DNA of 64,000 nucleotides from an uncultured Latescibacterota bacterium (GTDB lineage: Bacteria; Latescibacterota; UBA2968; UBA8231), in assembly GCA_958295495.1 (NCBI GenBank), contig OY282352.1:4286049-4350048 (forward strand), written 5' to 3'. Each line of letters begins with the position of its first letter. Within the stretch, counting starts at the first letter, position 1. The translations under genes were made by a program, and so were the position numbers. The notes under the pieces were generated by a model, which saw only the letters and a list, made by a program, of their open reading frames with translations, did not search any database and was not told where the DNA came from. Below are positions 17,553-26,030 of this stretch, in pieces.

Positions 17553-18458
17553 TCAGCAACGCACCCCCTGCGAGCAAGAACTTGGCACCACCACCCGCAG
17601 GGCTGCCGGGCTAATTTCCAGCACGAGTGGCGTCTGGTCTAGATAGTCGCCGTCCGCGTACACGCTGTGCGGCGCGTCGGTGTGCAGCCCTAGGCGGGCC
17701 GTGCGCTCGATGCGCACGGCTGGATGGCGGACGTGTCCTTGCCAAAAGAGGCGGAGCATCAGCGACAGGATCGCCCGCCGCGGCACCGCATTGACGACGA
17801 CCACGTCGAATAGACCATCGCCTAAGTCGGCATCTGGGGCAACGCACAAATTGCCTCCATAGTTCCGCGCATTGGCGATAGATACTTGTAGCACCTCTTG
17901 CTCAATCTCCCCGAAATCGCCACAGAGGCGGACCCGGACCGGCTGGTAGCCAATGACATGCCGCAACGCTTCCAAGACATAGCGGGGCCGCCCGGACAAA
18001 GGCCCTTGGGCACTTTCCATGCGGCGATTGACTTCGGCGTCAAAGCCAAAGGCGGCGATTGTGGCGAAGAAGCGGTCGCCGGCCCGGCCCAAGTCTATGG
18101 CGCGCACCTCGCCGCACAGCAGGTTGCCTATGGCCGCTTCCACTCGCAGCGGCACGGCGAGGGCGCGGGCCAAGTCGTTGCACGTGCCGCAGGGCAGCAG
18201 CCCCAAGGCCGTGTGCGAGCCAGCGAGGGGTGCGAGCGTCTCGCCGATGGTGCCGTCGCCGCCGCAGACCACGAGCCGCTCAGCGCCCTCGGCCACGGCC
18301 TGCTGCGCCAGCTTGGTTGCGTGGCCTTGGGCCCGCGTGTAGCGCAACTCGACCGCTCGACCGGCGTCTTGCAGCCCCAAGGCGGCTCGCTCGGCAACGT
18401 TGCGGGCGCGGGCGTTGCCCGCGGTTGGATTGGCTATCAAGACCCAGTGTTTGGACAT
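17553..18458 (-). CDS. Diacylglycerol kinase-family lipid kinase (YegS-like)
   Basis: 301 residues. IANPTAGNARARN opens the catalytic domain, and VVCGGDGTIGETL (GGDGT 66-70) is the nucleotide-binding hallmark. LGLLPCGTCNDLARAL matches the G-T-x-N-D-x-A-R motif; the C-terminal FDVVVVN and HSVYADGDYL complete the family pattern. Members phosphorylate diacylglycerol, ceramide or similar lipids with ATP in the cytoplasm. Head position in a lipid-transport operon suggests it modifies a transported or recycled lipid. Confidence 0.92.
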   Translation of the reverse strand: MSKHWVLIANPTAGNARARNVAERAALGLQDAGRAVELRYTRAQGHATKLAQQAVAEGAERLVVCGGDGTIGETLAPLAGSHTALGLLPCGTCNDLARALAVPLRVEAAIGNLLCGEVRAIDLGRAGDRFFATIAAFGFDAEVNRRMESAQGPLSGRPRYVLEALRHVIGYQPVRVRLCGDFGEIEQEVLQVSIANARNYGGNLCVAPDADLGDGLFDVVVVNAVPRRAILSLMLRLFWQGHVRHPAVRIERTARLGLHTDAPHSVYADGDYLDQTPLVLEISPAALRVVVPSSCSQGVRC

Positions 18459-18532
18459 AGCTTGGGTTGTCCCATGAGCGGCCTTGCGCGTAGATTAACC
18501 TCGATTAACGATTAAAAAGATAACATCAAAAC

Positions 18533-18679
18533 ATGGCCAAGCGAAAACGAGACATAGACTGGGCCGACCAGCGCCGCAAACTGGAAAAACAGGTCCAACA
18601 CCCCTATATCACCAAGCAAGGGCTAGAGCGGAATCGGCGCAGTGGTAAGGGTCGCGATCCTAGGCGTCCGGCGCAGTGA
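18533..18679 (+). CDS. Small basic hypothetical protein, 48 aa
   Basis: A frame beginning MAKRKRDIDWADQRRKLE and ending in an Arg-rich tail (NRRSGKGRDPRRPAQ). Roughly a third of residues are Lys or Arg, and no membrane segment is present. There is no strong Shine-Dalgarno; an A-rich stretch precedes the ATG. It occupies most of the 331-bp space between the divergent lipid kinase and the large reductase fusion. Coding is plausible because codon bias is GC-rich and composition is protein-like, but I recognise no family. Confidence 0.4.
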   Translation: MAKRKRDIDWADQRRKLEKQVQHPYITKQGLERNRRSGKGRDPRRPAQ

Positions 18680-18789
18680 GCCGCCTTGTGGCCGAGCATC
18701 CCGCCTTCTATATTACAGCGTTTTTAAGCCCTGTTCTGACAGGCCACTCGCTGCACGGGATGGGGCTTTTGTCCATTCCGCTATGATCT

Positions 18790-21700
18790 ATGATCAGAGA
18801 ATTCTATCAGGACCGCACCGTGTTGCTGACCGGCGGCACCGGGTTTTACGGGCAGGGGCTGACGGCCAAGATCTTGCGCCATTTGCCCGGTGTGCGGCGC
18901 TTGTACCTCGTGTTGCGACCCGGTCGCGGAGCCGGCCAAGCCGCGCTGCCAGTAGAGGCGCGGCTGGACGAGCTCTTCAAGTTGGTTGTCTTCGACCGCT
19001 TCCGCCGAGAGGAACCAGCCGCCTTTGCCGCGGCGCGGCAGAAGGTGCGCGCCCTTGCCTGCGACATGCAGCAGCCGGGCCTCGGGCTAGACGAAGCGTC
19101 GCGCGACGAACTGCTGGCGGAAGTTGACCTCATCATCGGCAACGCGGCCAGCGTCACCTTTGACGAACCGCTCGATTCGGCGATCCAATTCAACACCTTA
19201 GCACCCCAGGAGCTTTTGCGACTGGCCCGCGAAGGCCGCAAAAAGCCCGTCTTAGTACACGTCTCAACCGCATACGTCAATGGCCGCCTCACCGGTGCCG
19301 TCCCCGAGCGAGTGCTGCCGGTCGATCGCACGATTCAGCACCTAATCGACGGCAGCACCCCTCCACGAGCTTTCGTCCCCGAAGAAGAGATCGCCCAAGC
19401 GCAAGCCCTCTGCCAAGCAATCCGCGCCCGAGCGCAAAGCGCCGAGCAACAGCAGGCATTCCGCCGCGAGATCGTCGAGCAGAGCCACCGCCGCACGCTC
19501 TCGGACAGCCGGTTGCAAAAGCTGATTGACGACCGCTGTCGCCGCTGGATCGAGCGCGAGCTGGTCGAGGAGGGGATGCGCCGAGCGCGGCAGCATGGCT
19601 GGAATGACGTGTACACTTTTACCAAGGCCATGGGCGAACAGTTGCTCGTCAAGCACCGCGGCCAAGTGCCGCTGGCCATCGTGCGGCCCAGCGTCACCGA
19701 AGGCGCGCTCGAAGACCCGCATCCAGGCTGGATCCACGGGCTCAAAGTGACCGATCCGCTGGTGGTGGCCTACGGGCGGGGGATCGTCCCGGACTTTCCG
19801 GCCGCCGTCGGCGCGCCCATGGACTTGGTGCCGGTGGACATCGTCGTCAATACCGTGCTGGCCGCGGCCACGCAGGCCACCGCCTCTGCAGTGGAGGTTT
19901 TCCACGCCGCGACCAGCGAAGAAAACCCACTGCCCAACACCCGGATGTTCAAGTACATCAAGGGCTACTTTGAAGAACACCCCCTCCTGAACAAGGACGG
20001 TTCGCGGCCCGAGCTAGTGGATTGGACCTTCCCGCCGATGGCCCGCTTCCAGCGCATCTTCAACTGGAAGTACCTCTATCCTCTGGAGATAAAGCAAAAG
20101 CTCTACGAGTACCTGCCCGAGCGCTGGGCCCCAACCCAGAAGAAGCGCCGCTTGGCCGCGCTCAAGACGCGGCTCAAGCGCGTCCAGTACTTCACCGACT
20201 TGTTCAGCCCGTACACGACCCTCGATTGCCGCTATGAAACCAAGCGCATGTTGGCCCTCTACGAGTCGCTGCCCCCAGAAGAGCAGCGCATCTTCAACAT
20301 GGACGTGCGGCGGATCGACTGGTATCAATACTACCAAAAGACTCACCTGCCCGGCCTCCGGCGCCACGAGCTGGGCGGGGCCGACGACGACCAAGAGCCG
20401 TTGAGCGCGGCACCGGGCGAAGTGGGGGGCGAGGAACAGCGCTGGCGCATTGAGGAAAGCATCCGCACGATCCCGGATTTGTTGCGCTGGGCCTGCGGCC
20501 GCTACGCCGCCAGAACGGCCTTGCAAATCGAACGCCGAGCCGGCTGGACGCGGATCAGCTACGACGAGTTGCTCACCCGCGCCGAGTGCATGGCGCGCAA
20601 TTGGCGAGCGCAGGGCGTGTCGGCCGGTGCGCGGGTCCTGCTGTGTGGGGACAACGGGCCGGAATGGGTTGTCGCCTATATGGCGGCCAGCCTGCTTGGG
20701 CTAGCAGTCGTGCCCATCGGCCCGCAGACGCACGAGCAAGACATCTGGACGCTGTGCGACTTTGTCGGAGCGAGGGCACTGATTGCGGCGGAAAAACGCT
20801 TTTCCCAGCTTTCGCCCGAGGGCGTGGCAGCGCACAAGGAATTGGCCTTTTTCAATGTAGATCGCGACGGCCTACCGTTCGGGCGTGCTCCCGAGCCAAC
20901 CGCGTCTGCCGGAGAAGGCCGTTGGAAGCCACCGCGGGTCGAGCCAGACGCCACGGCGTCAATCGTCTTTACCTCGGTCCTCGAACCGCGCGGAGTGGTG
21001 TTGAGCCATCGCAACCTCATCTCCAACGTCCTCGCCCAAGGCGAGGTGCTGCGCATCTACGAATCCGATCGCATACTCTCAACCCTGCCGCTGCACCAAG
21101 TCCTCGAATTCACCGGCGGCTTGCTGCTGCCGCTGCTCGGCGGGGCCACCATCACGTATTTAGAGGCCGTCAACAGCCGCGAGATGCTCCGCGCTCTGCG
21201 CGATACGCGCACGACCGTGCTGTTGACCGCGCCGCGCCTGTTGCGCGTCTTGGCCGAGCGCGTCGAGCGCCTCGGGGCCGACGCCACGGCTGCACCAGCC
21301 GCTTTGAGGCGAGTCGTCAGCGTCGGCGCGGCTCTGTCCGACGACCTGCTCGGCGCTTATGAGCGTCTCGGCGTGGCGATTTGCCAAGGCTATGGCCTGA
21401 GCGAAGCGGCCTCGGTCGTATCGGTCAACGCACCCAAGCAGGGCAAAGCCCGGTCGGTGGGGCAGGTGCTGCCCGGGCAGCAAGTGCAGATCGCCGAGCC
21501 GGACGAGCGCGGCGTCGGCGAGGTTTTGGTGCAGGGAGCCAACGTAATGGAAGGGTACCTCTCCCAAGAGGAGTTGACCCAAGCGGTGTTGCGCGACGGG
21601 TGGCTACACACCGGCGATCTCGGCCGCCTAGACGACGAAGGCTATCTCTTCGTCGAGGGGCGGACCAAAGACCTAATCGTCAACGGGGCCGGCCACAACG

Positions 21701-22986
21701 TCTATCCCCGCGAAATCGAATCGCTCTACCGAGGCTTGCCGCACGTGGCCGAGCTGAGCGTGGTCGGCGTGCCTTCGGCTCACACCGGAGGCGAAGAAGT
21801 GCGTGGCGTAGCTGTGCTCAACCGCGACGCCGAGGAGGCCGAGGACTTGCGCGAGGCCATCCAAGCGAGTTCATACGAGATTTCGCGCACCTTGCCCAGC
21901 CATCACCGGATCCAGCGCCTACACTTTTGGACCCGACCGCTGCCGAGGCTGGACGACGGGGCCGTGGACCGCCAAGCCCTATTGTCCGCAATTGAGCGCG
22001 AAGACTGCCCGGGCCCAACTCTGCCGGAATGGGAGCGGGCGATTCACCGCCAAATCGGCCTGCTCGCGGGTCTGAGTGCTGGGGAGGTAGCAGCTCACAT
22101 CGACGCGCCGCTCGACACCTTGTTGGATTCGCTGATGGCGGTGGAGTTCGCCGCGTGGCTCGGCCAGCGACTGGGTACCCCAGTTGATAAGCTCTTGCGC
22201 CCACAGGATACGCTCCGCAGCGTCTTGGCGCGGCTGGAGGCTCACTTGCACGACGGGGTGGCCTGGGAGGTGGAGCGGTCGCCCGCGTACTGGTCGGGCA
22301 TTTTGCACGCCGAGCCAAGTGCCGAGCCAGAAAGCGAGGCCGGCAAAAAGATGCTGCAAGAAGTCCTGTGGGAGACCGGCGGTCCTTTGTTCCGCCGCTT
22401 TTTCGACCTCCGGGCTGGCGGCCTAGAGCACTTGCCACAAGATCGGCCTTACCTGATTGCCGCCAACCACGCCAGCCACCTCGACGGTGCTTGTGTGTAC
22501 GCGGCCGTGCGCTCCCATCTGGATCACCTCCATATCGCAACCAGCGAGAATCACCTCGCCGACTCCGAGCTGCGCTGGTTTTTGTCCACCTTTGCCAACG
22601 CCGTCCCCTTCGACGGCCGCGGCGACTTTGCCGCCGGCTTGGTGCGGGCGCGGCAATTGGTGGGGGTGCGTCGCCCGCTGTTGGTCTTTCCCGAAGGCAC
22701 GCGCTCAGTCAACGGCCAGCTACAGCCGTTTAAGGCGGGCGTGGGGCTTTTGGCCTACGAGATAGACGCGCCTGTAGTGCCCCTGCACATTGCCGGCACC
22801 CGCGAAGCCCTGCCCAAGGGGACGCGCACCCCATCGCGCCACCCCTTGCGTCTGCTCTTTGGCCCCCCCGTGGAAACGACCTCTTTCAAGGGGCGCGCCG
22901 CGGCCTTGAGCCCCTATGAGATCTATTACGAGATCGCCGCGGCTCTCAAGCGACAGATCGAGGCGTTGGGCCGCAAAAATATCTGA
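18790..22986 (+). CDS. Four-domain fusion: fatty acyl reductase, AMP-binding domain, acyl carrier and PlsC acyltransferase
   Basis: 1398 residues. Domain 1 (about 1-535) is a fatty acyl-CoA/thioester reductase: TGGTGFYG (14-21), YTFTKAMGE (Y275, catalytic YxxxK) and a C-terminal sterile-like region ending near YQYYQKTHLP. Domain 2 (about 555-1075) is an adenylate-forming fold with GYGLSEAASV (about 867) and HTGDLGRLDDEGYLFVEG (about 940), but the ATP loop normally reading T-S-G-T-T-G-x-P-K-G is shortened to FTSVLEPRGVVLSH (about 727), so activity is doubtful. Domain 3 is a carrier segment with LLDSLMAVEF (Ser about 1113). Domain 4 has NHASHLDG (about 1226) and FPEGTRS (about 1300), motifs of 1-acyl-glycerol-3-phosphate acyltransferase. 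Known Aas proteins fuse acyltransferase and ligase; the added reductase is the novelty. It may make fatty alcohol or aldehyde for an unusual lipid. lgt follows after 2 bp. Confidence 0.92.
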   Translation: MIREFYQDRTVLLTGGTGFYGQGLTAKILRHLPGVRRLYLVLRPGRGAGQAALPVEARLDELFKLVVFDRFRREEPAAFAAARQKVRALACDMQQPGLGLDEASRDELLAEVDLIIGNAASVTFDEPLDSAIQFNTLAPQELLRLAREGRKKPVLVHVSTAYVNGRLTGAVPERVLPVDRTIQHLIDGSTPPRAFVPEEEIAQAQALCQAIRARAQSAEQQQAFRREIVEQSHRRTLSDSRLQKLIDDRCRRWIERELVEEGMRRARQHGWNDVYTFTKAMGEQLLVKHRGQVPLAIVRPSVTEGALEDPHPGWIHGLKVTDPLVVAYGRGIVPDFPAAVGAPMDLVPVDIVVNTVLAAATQATASAVEVFHAATSEENPLPNTRMFKYIKGYFEEHPLLNKDGSRPELVDWTFPPMARFQRIFNWKYLYPLEIKQKLYEYLPERWAPTQKKRRLAALKTRLKRVQYFTDLFSPYTTLDCRYETKRMLALYESLPPEEQRIFNMDVRRIDWYQYYQKTHLPGLRRHELGGADDDQEPLSAAPGEVGGEEQRWRIEESIRTIPDLLRWACGRYAARTALQIERRAGWTRISYDELLTRAECMARNWRAQGVSAGARVLLCGDNGPEWVVAYMAASLLGLAVVPIGPQTHEQDIWTLCDFVGARALIAAEKRFSQLSPEGVAAHKELAFFNVDRDGLPFGRAPEPTASAGEGRWKPPRVEPDATASIVFTSVLEPRGVVLSHRNLISNVLAQGEVLRIYESDRILSTLPLHQVLEFTGGLLLPLLGGATITYLEAVNSREMLRALRDTRTTVLLTAPRLLRVLAERVERLGADATAAPAALRRVVSVGAALSDDLLGAYERLGVAICQGYGLSEAASVVSVNAPKQGKARSVGQVLPGQQVQIAEPDERGVGEVLVQGANVMEGYLSQEELTQAVLRDGWLHTGDLGRLDDEGYLFVEGRTKDLIVNGAGHNVYPREIESLYRGLPHVAELSVVGVPSAHTGGEEVRGVAVLNRDAEEAEDLREAIQASSYEISRTLPSHHRIQRLHFWTRPLPRLDDGAVDRQALLSAIEREDCPGPTLPEWERAIHRQIGLLAGLSAGEVAAHIDAPLDTLLDSLMAVEFAAWLGQRLGTPVDKLLRPQDTLRSVLARLEAHLHDGVAWEVERSPAYWSGILHAEPSAEPESEAGKKMLQEVLWETGGPLFRRFFDLRAGGLEHLPQDRPYLIAANHASHLDGACVYAAVRSHLDHLHIATSENHLADSELRWFLSTFANAVPFDGRGDFAAGLVRARQLVGVRRPLLVFPEGTRSVNGQLQPFKAGVGLLAYEIDAPVVPLHIAGTREALPKGTRTPSRHPLRLLFGPPVETTSFKGRAAALSPYEIYYEIAAALKRQIEALGRKNI

Positions 22987-22988
22987 TT

Positions 22989-23741
22989 ATGTACCCCTAC
23001 CTATTTGAGATCGGCCCCATTAGCATCGGCACGTTTGGCCTCATGGTCGCCCTCGGTTTCCTATCGGCCCTGCACGTGCTCAACCGCGAGTTCAAACGCC
23101 AAGGGCTACACAAAGAGCTGGGATCGACGATTGTCACCACCTGCATGATCGGCGGGCTGATCGGGGCCAAGCTCTATTTTGTGATATTTGAAACGTCGCC
23201 TGAGAGCTGGGGCGAGGTGTTCGACTTGCTGTTTTCCGGCTACGGCTTGACTTGGTACGGGGGATTTGTCGTCGCTGCCGGCGGAGTGCTTTGGCAGATT
23301 CGCCGCCATAGTGCGCCGCTGGGCCAAGTCGCCGATGCGGTGGGCATTGCCCTTGCCGTGGGCTACGGGATCGGGCGGATCGGCTGCCAGCTCGCCGGCG
23401 ATGGCGACTACGGGGTGCCGACGGATCTCCCCTGGGGCATGGCCTATCCCAACGGGGTGGTGCCAACCCTTGAAAAGGTTCATCCCGCGCCAGTGTACGA
23501 AACCCTCGCGCACTTGGGGATCGCGGCCTTCTTGTGGAGGATGCGGACCCGCTTTGCGATCCCGGGCCTGTCGTTCGGCTTCTATCTCATCCTCGCCGGG
23601 CTGGCGCGGTTCGCGGTGGAGTTCATTCGGATCAACCCGCGCGTGCTGTGGGGCCTGAGCCAAGCCCAGCTCCTCAGCATCGCCATGCTCGCCTTTGGCT
23701 TGGGGCTAATGCTGTACCTGCAACGCCGGGAGGCCCCTTGA
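22989..23741 (+). CDS. lgt: Prolipoprotein diacylglyceryl transferase
   Basis: 250 residues. It attaches diacylglycerol from phosphatidylglycerol to the lipobox cysteine at the inner membrane. About seven membrane segments are present. Diagnostic parts: LTWYGGFV, GRIGCQLAGDGDYG (the G-R-x-G-x-x-x-x-G-D-x-x-G signature with a Cys where many have Asn), HPAPVYE and RFAVEFIRINPR. It starts two bases after the reductase fusion and shares TGATG with the next gene, placing lipoprotein lipidation in an operon of lipid enzymes. Confidence 0.93.
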   Translation: MYPYLFEIGPISIGTFGLMVALGFLSALHVLNREFKRQGLHKELGSTIVTTCMIGGLIGAKLYFVIFETSPESWGEVFDLLFSGYGLTWYGGFVVAAGGVLWQIRRHSAPLGQVADAVGIALAVGYGIGRIGCQLAGDGDYGVPTDLPWGMAYPNGVVPTLEKVHPAPVYETLAHLGIAAFLWRMRTRFAIPGLSFGFYLILAGLARFAVEFIRINPRVLWGLSQAQLLSIAMLAFGLGLMLYLQRREAP

Positions 23742-25210
23742 TGGCCAAGGCGCGTTATCCGCGCATCTCCAGCTTTAAGCAGGCAGCGGACTTCCGCGCC
23801 CATCTGGCCCATTTAGGCGCGGAATTGCCCTGCGACGACCAGATCGAAACCGCTCCCACTTCCCCGCTGGCCCAAGCGGCCCACAGCGGCGGCATCCACA
23901 TTGGCAACCGCTTTGCCATTCAGCCGATGGAAGGGTGGGACGGGACTGAAGACGGCCAGCCGAGCGATTTGACGCGCCGGCGCTGGCGGAATTTCGGGCG
24001 CAGCGGAGCCAAGCTCATCTGGGGCGGGGAGGCGTTTGCCGTGGTGCCCGAGGGCCGCGCCAACCCGAACCAGCTTATGGCGTGCGAGGAAAACCGCGCT
24101 GGCATGGCCGAGCTGCGCGACATCCTCCTGTCGGCGCACCGCGAGCAGTTCGGCACTACCAACGACCTGCTCCTCGGCCTGCAACTGACGCATTCCGGGC
24201 GGTTTTGCCGGCCCTATCGCAAGGACCAAGCCGCGCCGGCCATCCTCTATCACCACCCCATCTTGGATCGCAGATTCGGCCTCGACGCGGCCCATCCGCT
24301 CCTGACGGACGCCTATATCGAGGAGCTGATTGACCGCTACGTCGCCAGCGCGCAAATCGCCCATGAGTTGGGCTACCACTTCGTGGATATCAAGCATTGC
24401 CACGGCTATCTCGGGCACGAATTCCTCAGCGCGTTTACCCGACCCGGCCCCTTTGGCGGCTCCTTTGCCAATCGCACGCGCTTTGTCCGCTGCATCATCG
24501 AGGGCATTCGCAACCGAGCACCCGGCCTCGGCATTGGCGTACGGCTCAGCGCCTTCGACTTGGTGCCCTTCCGGCCCGATCCAGACGCGAGTATCGACGG
24601 CAAGCCGGGGCATGGAGTGCCCGAGCCGTATCAAAACTATCTGCCCTATGAGTACGGCTTTGGAGTCGATCAAGGCGATCCACGGCAAATGGACTTAGGC
24701 GAGGCCGAGCAGTTCATCGCCCTGTTGGAGAGCTTGGGCGTGGACCTGTTTAACTTGTCCTGCGGCAGCCCTTATTACAATCCGCACCTCCAGCGGCCAG
24801 CGCTTTTCCCCCCTTCCGATGGATACCTGCCGCCGGAAGACCCCCTATGCGGGGTGGCGCGGCAAGTGGAGGTGGTCGCCCGGCTCAAGGCGCGCTTTTC
24901 GCGCAGCCTGTTCGTCGGGTCGGGTTATTCCTATTTGCAGGAATATCTGCCGCACGTGGGGCAGGCCCTCGTGCGGGCGGGCATGGTGGATTTTATCGGC
25001 TTGGGGCGGATGGTTCTGTCCTATCCCGACCTGCCCTGCGACGTGCTGCAAACGGGCCAACTGCAACGCCGCGTCATCTGCCGCACGTTTTCCGATTGCA
25101 CGACTGCGCCGCGCAACGGCATGGTTTCAGGCTGCTTTCCCCTCGACTCGTTTTACAAGCAGCGCGAGGAAGCCCAGCGCTTGCAGGCACTCAAAAAGGG
25201 AGCGAAATGA
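23741..25210 (+). CDS. Old yellow enzyme/NADH:flavin oxidoreductase family protein
   Basis: 489 residues from ATG 23741, which shares its A with the TGA of lgt; an upstream extension in frame is rejected. A TIM-barrel FMN domain shows NRFAIQPMEGWDG at the first strand, LLLGLQLTHSGRF (His in the substrate pocket), FVDIKHCHGYLGHEFLS (the H-x-x-H/N-Y-L pattern) and FTRPGPFGGSF. Near the C-terminus is CRTFSDCTTAPRNGMVSGCF, three cysteines spaced like the FeS-binding cluster of 2,4-dienoyl-CoA reductase relatives, though it lies after rather than before the barrel's last strand. It probably reduces an activated C=C bond; the substrate is unknown. Confidence 0.88.
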   Translation: MAKARYPRISSFKQAADFRAHLAHLGAELPCDDQIETAPTSPLAQAAHSGGIHIGNRFAIQPMEGWDGTEDGQPSDLTRRRWRNFGRSGAKLIWGGEAFAVVPEGRANPNQLMACEENRAGMAELRDILLSAHREQFGTTNDLLLGLQLTHSGRFCRPYRKDQAAPAILYHHPILDRRFGLDAAHPLLTDAYIEELIDRYVASAQIAHELGYHFVDIKHCHGYLGHEFLSAFTRPGPFGGSFANRTRFVRCIIEGIRNRAPGLGIGVRLSAFDLVPFRPDPDASIDGKPGHGVPEPYQNYLPYEYGFGVDQGDPRQMDLGEAEQFIALLESLGVDLFNLSCGSPYYNPHLQRPALFPPSDGYLPPEDPLCGVARQVEVVARLKARFSRSLFVGSGYSYLQEYLPHVGQALVRAGMVDFIGLGRMVLSYPDLPCDVLQTGQLQRRVICRTFSDCTTAPRNGMVSGCFPLDSFYKQREEAQRLQALKKGAK

Positions 25211-25941
25211 TGCGGCAATTCGCCGATAAAGTTGTCGTAGTTACCGGCGCGGGTACTGGGATCGGCGCGGCCATAGCACGCGGTTTTGCTGACGCCGGGG
25301 CGCGGGTGGCGTTTGTCGGGCGACGTCCCGAGCCGCTCGCGGCCGCGGCCGCTGGCCTCGATGCCGATCAGGTCCTAGTCCGCGCCTGCGACGTATCCGA
25401 CCGCTGCGCGGTCGCAGCCTTAGCGTCCGCCGTCGAGGCCGAGTGGGGGGCCGTTGATGTGCTAGTCAACAACGCCGGCATCAACACCAATCCGCGCTCA
25501 GTCGGCGCAGTGGCACCTGCGGACTGGGACCAGACCATTGCCATCAATCTCACCGGGGTGTACAACGCGGTGCGGGCGGTGTTGCCGGGGATGCGGCAAC
25601 AAAACGACGGCCTCATCATCACCATTTCGTCCATTGCCGGCCTGCGGGCCAGCAAGCTGGCCGGTGCCGCGTACTCGGCCTCCAAGCACGGGGCGGTGGC
25701 GCTGACGAACTCGATCAACGAGGAGGAAGTCGCGTCCGGCATCCGCGCCTGCGCGATTTGCCCCGGCGAGGTAGAGACGCCGATTTTGGCCCAGCGGCCC
25801 GAACCCGTCAGCGCCCAACGCCGGGCCGCCATGCTGCAACCCGAAGAGTTGGCCCAAGCCGCGCTCTTTGTGGCCTCGCTGCCGCCCCGCGCCTGCGTGC
25901 CCCTCTTGGTGATCAAGCCGACGGTGCAGTTGTTTCAGTAG
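25207..25941 (+). CDS. Short-chain dehydrogenase/reductase (SDR)
   Basis: 244 residues from ATG 25207, overlapping the previous stop as ATGA; the next codon is also ATG. Classical SDR motifs: TGAGTGIG (13-20), NNAG (88-91), Ser142, and YSASK (Y156, K160). ICPGEVETPI follows as the usual P-G-x-x-x-T segment. It reduces a ketone or oxidises an alcohol with NAD(P)H. As the last gene of the reductase-lgt-OYE operon it may act on the same lipid-derived or polyketide-like substrate. The intergenic space after it (25942-26030) marks the switch to defence genes. Confidence 0.92.
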   Translation: MMRQFADKVVVVTGAGTGIGAAIARGFADAGARVAFVGRRPEPLAAAAAGLDADQVLVRACDVSDRCAVAALASAVEAEWGAVDVLVNNAGINTNPRSVGAVAPADWDQTIAINLTGVYNAVRAVLPGMRQQNDGLIITISSIAGLRASKLAGAAYSASKHGAVALTNSINEEEVASGIRACAICPGEVETPILAQRPEPVSAQRRAAMLQPEELAQAALFVASLPPRACVPLLVIKPTVQLFQ

Positions 25942-26030
25942 GCAGGGTGGGCAGCTTACTGTGGCGTCGGAGAAGCTTCTCGCGCTAGAAGAATTCCGCA
26001 AAGTAAATAGCCGGAATAGAACCCATTGCC

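Noticed and set aside
24847..25206. Long in-frame extension of the SDR gene upstream over the OYE-family gene
   Set aside because: The extension reads through the coding region of the OYE-family protein in another frame and has no SDR similarity. The ATGA overlap at 25207 gives a natural start.
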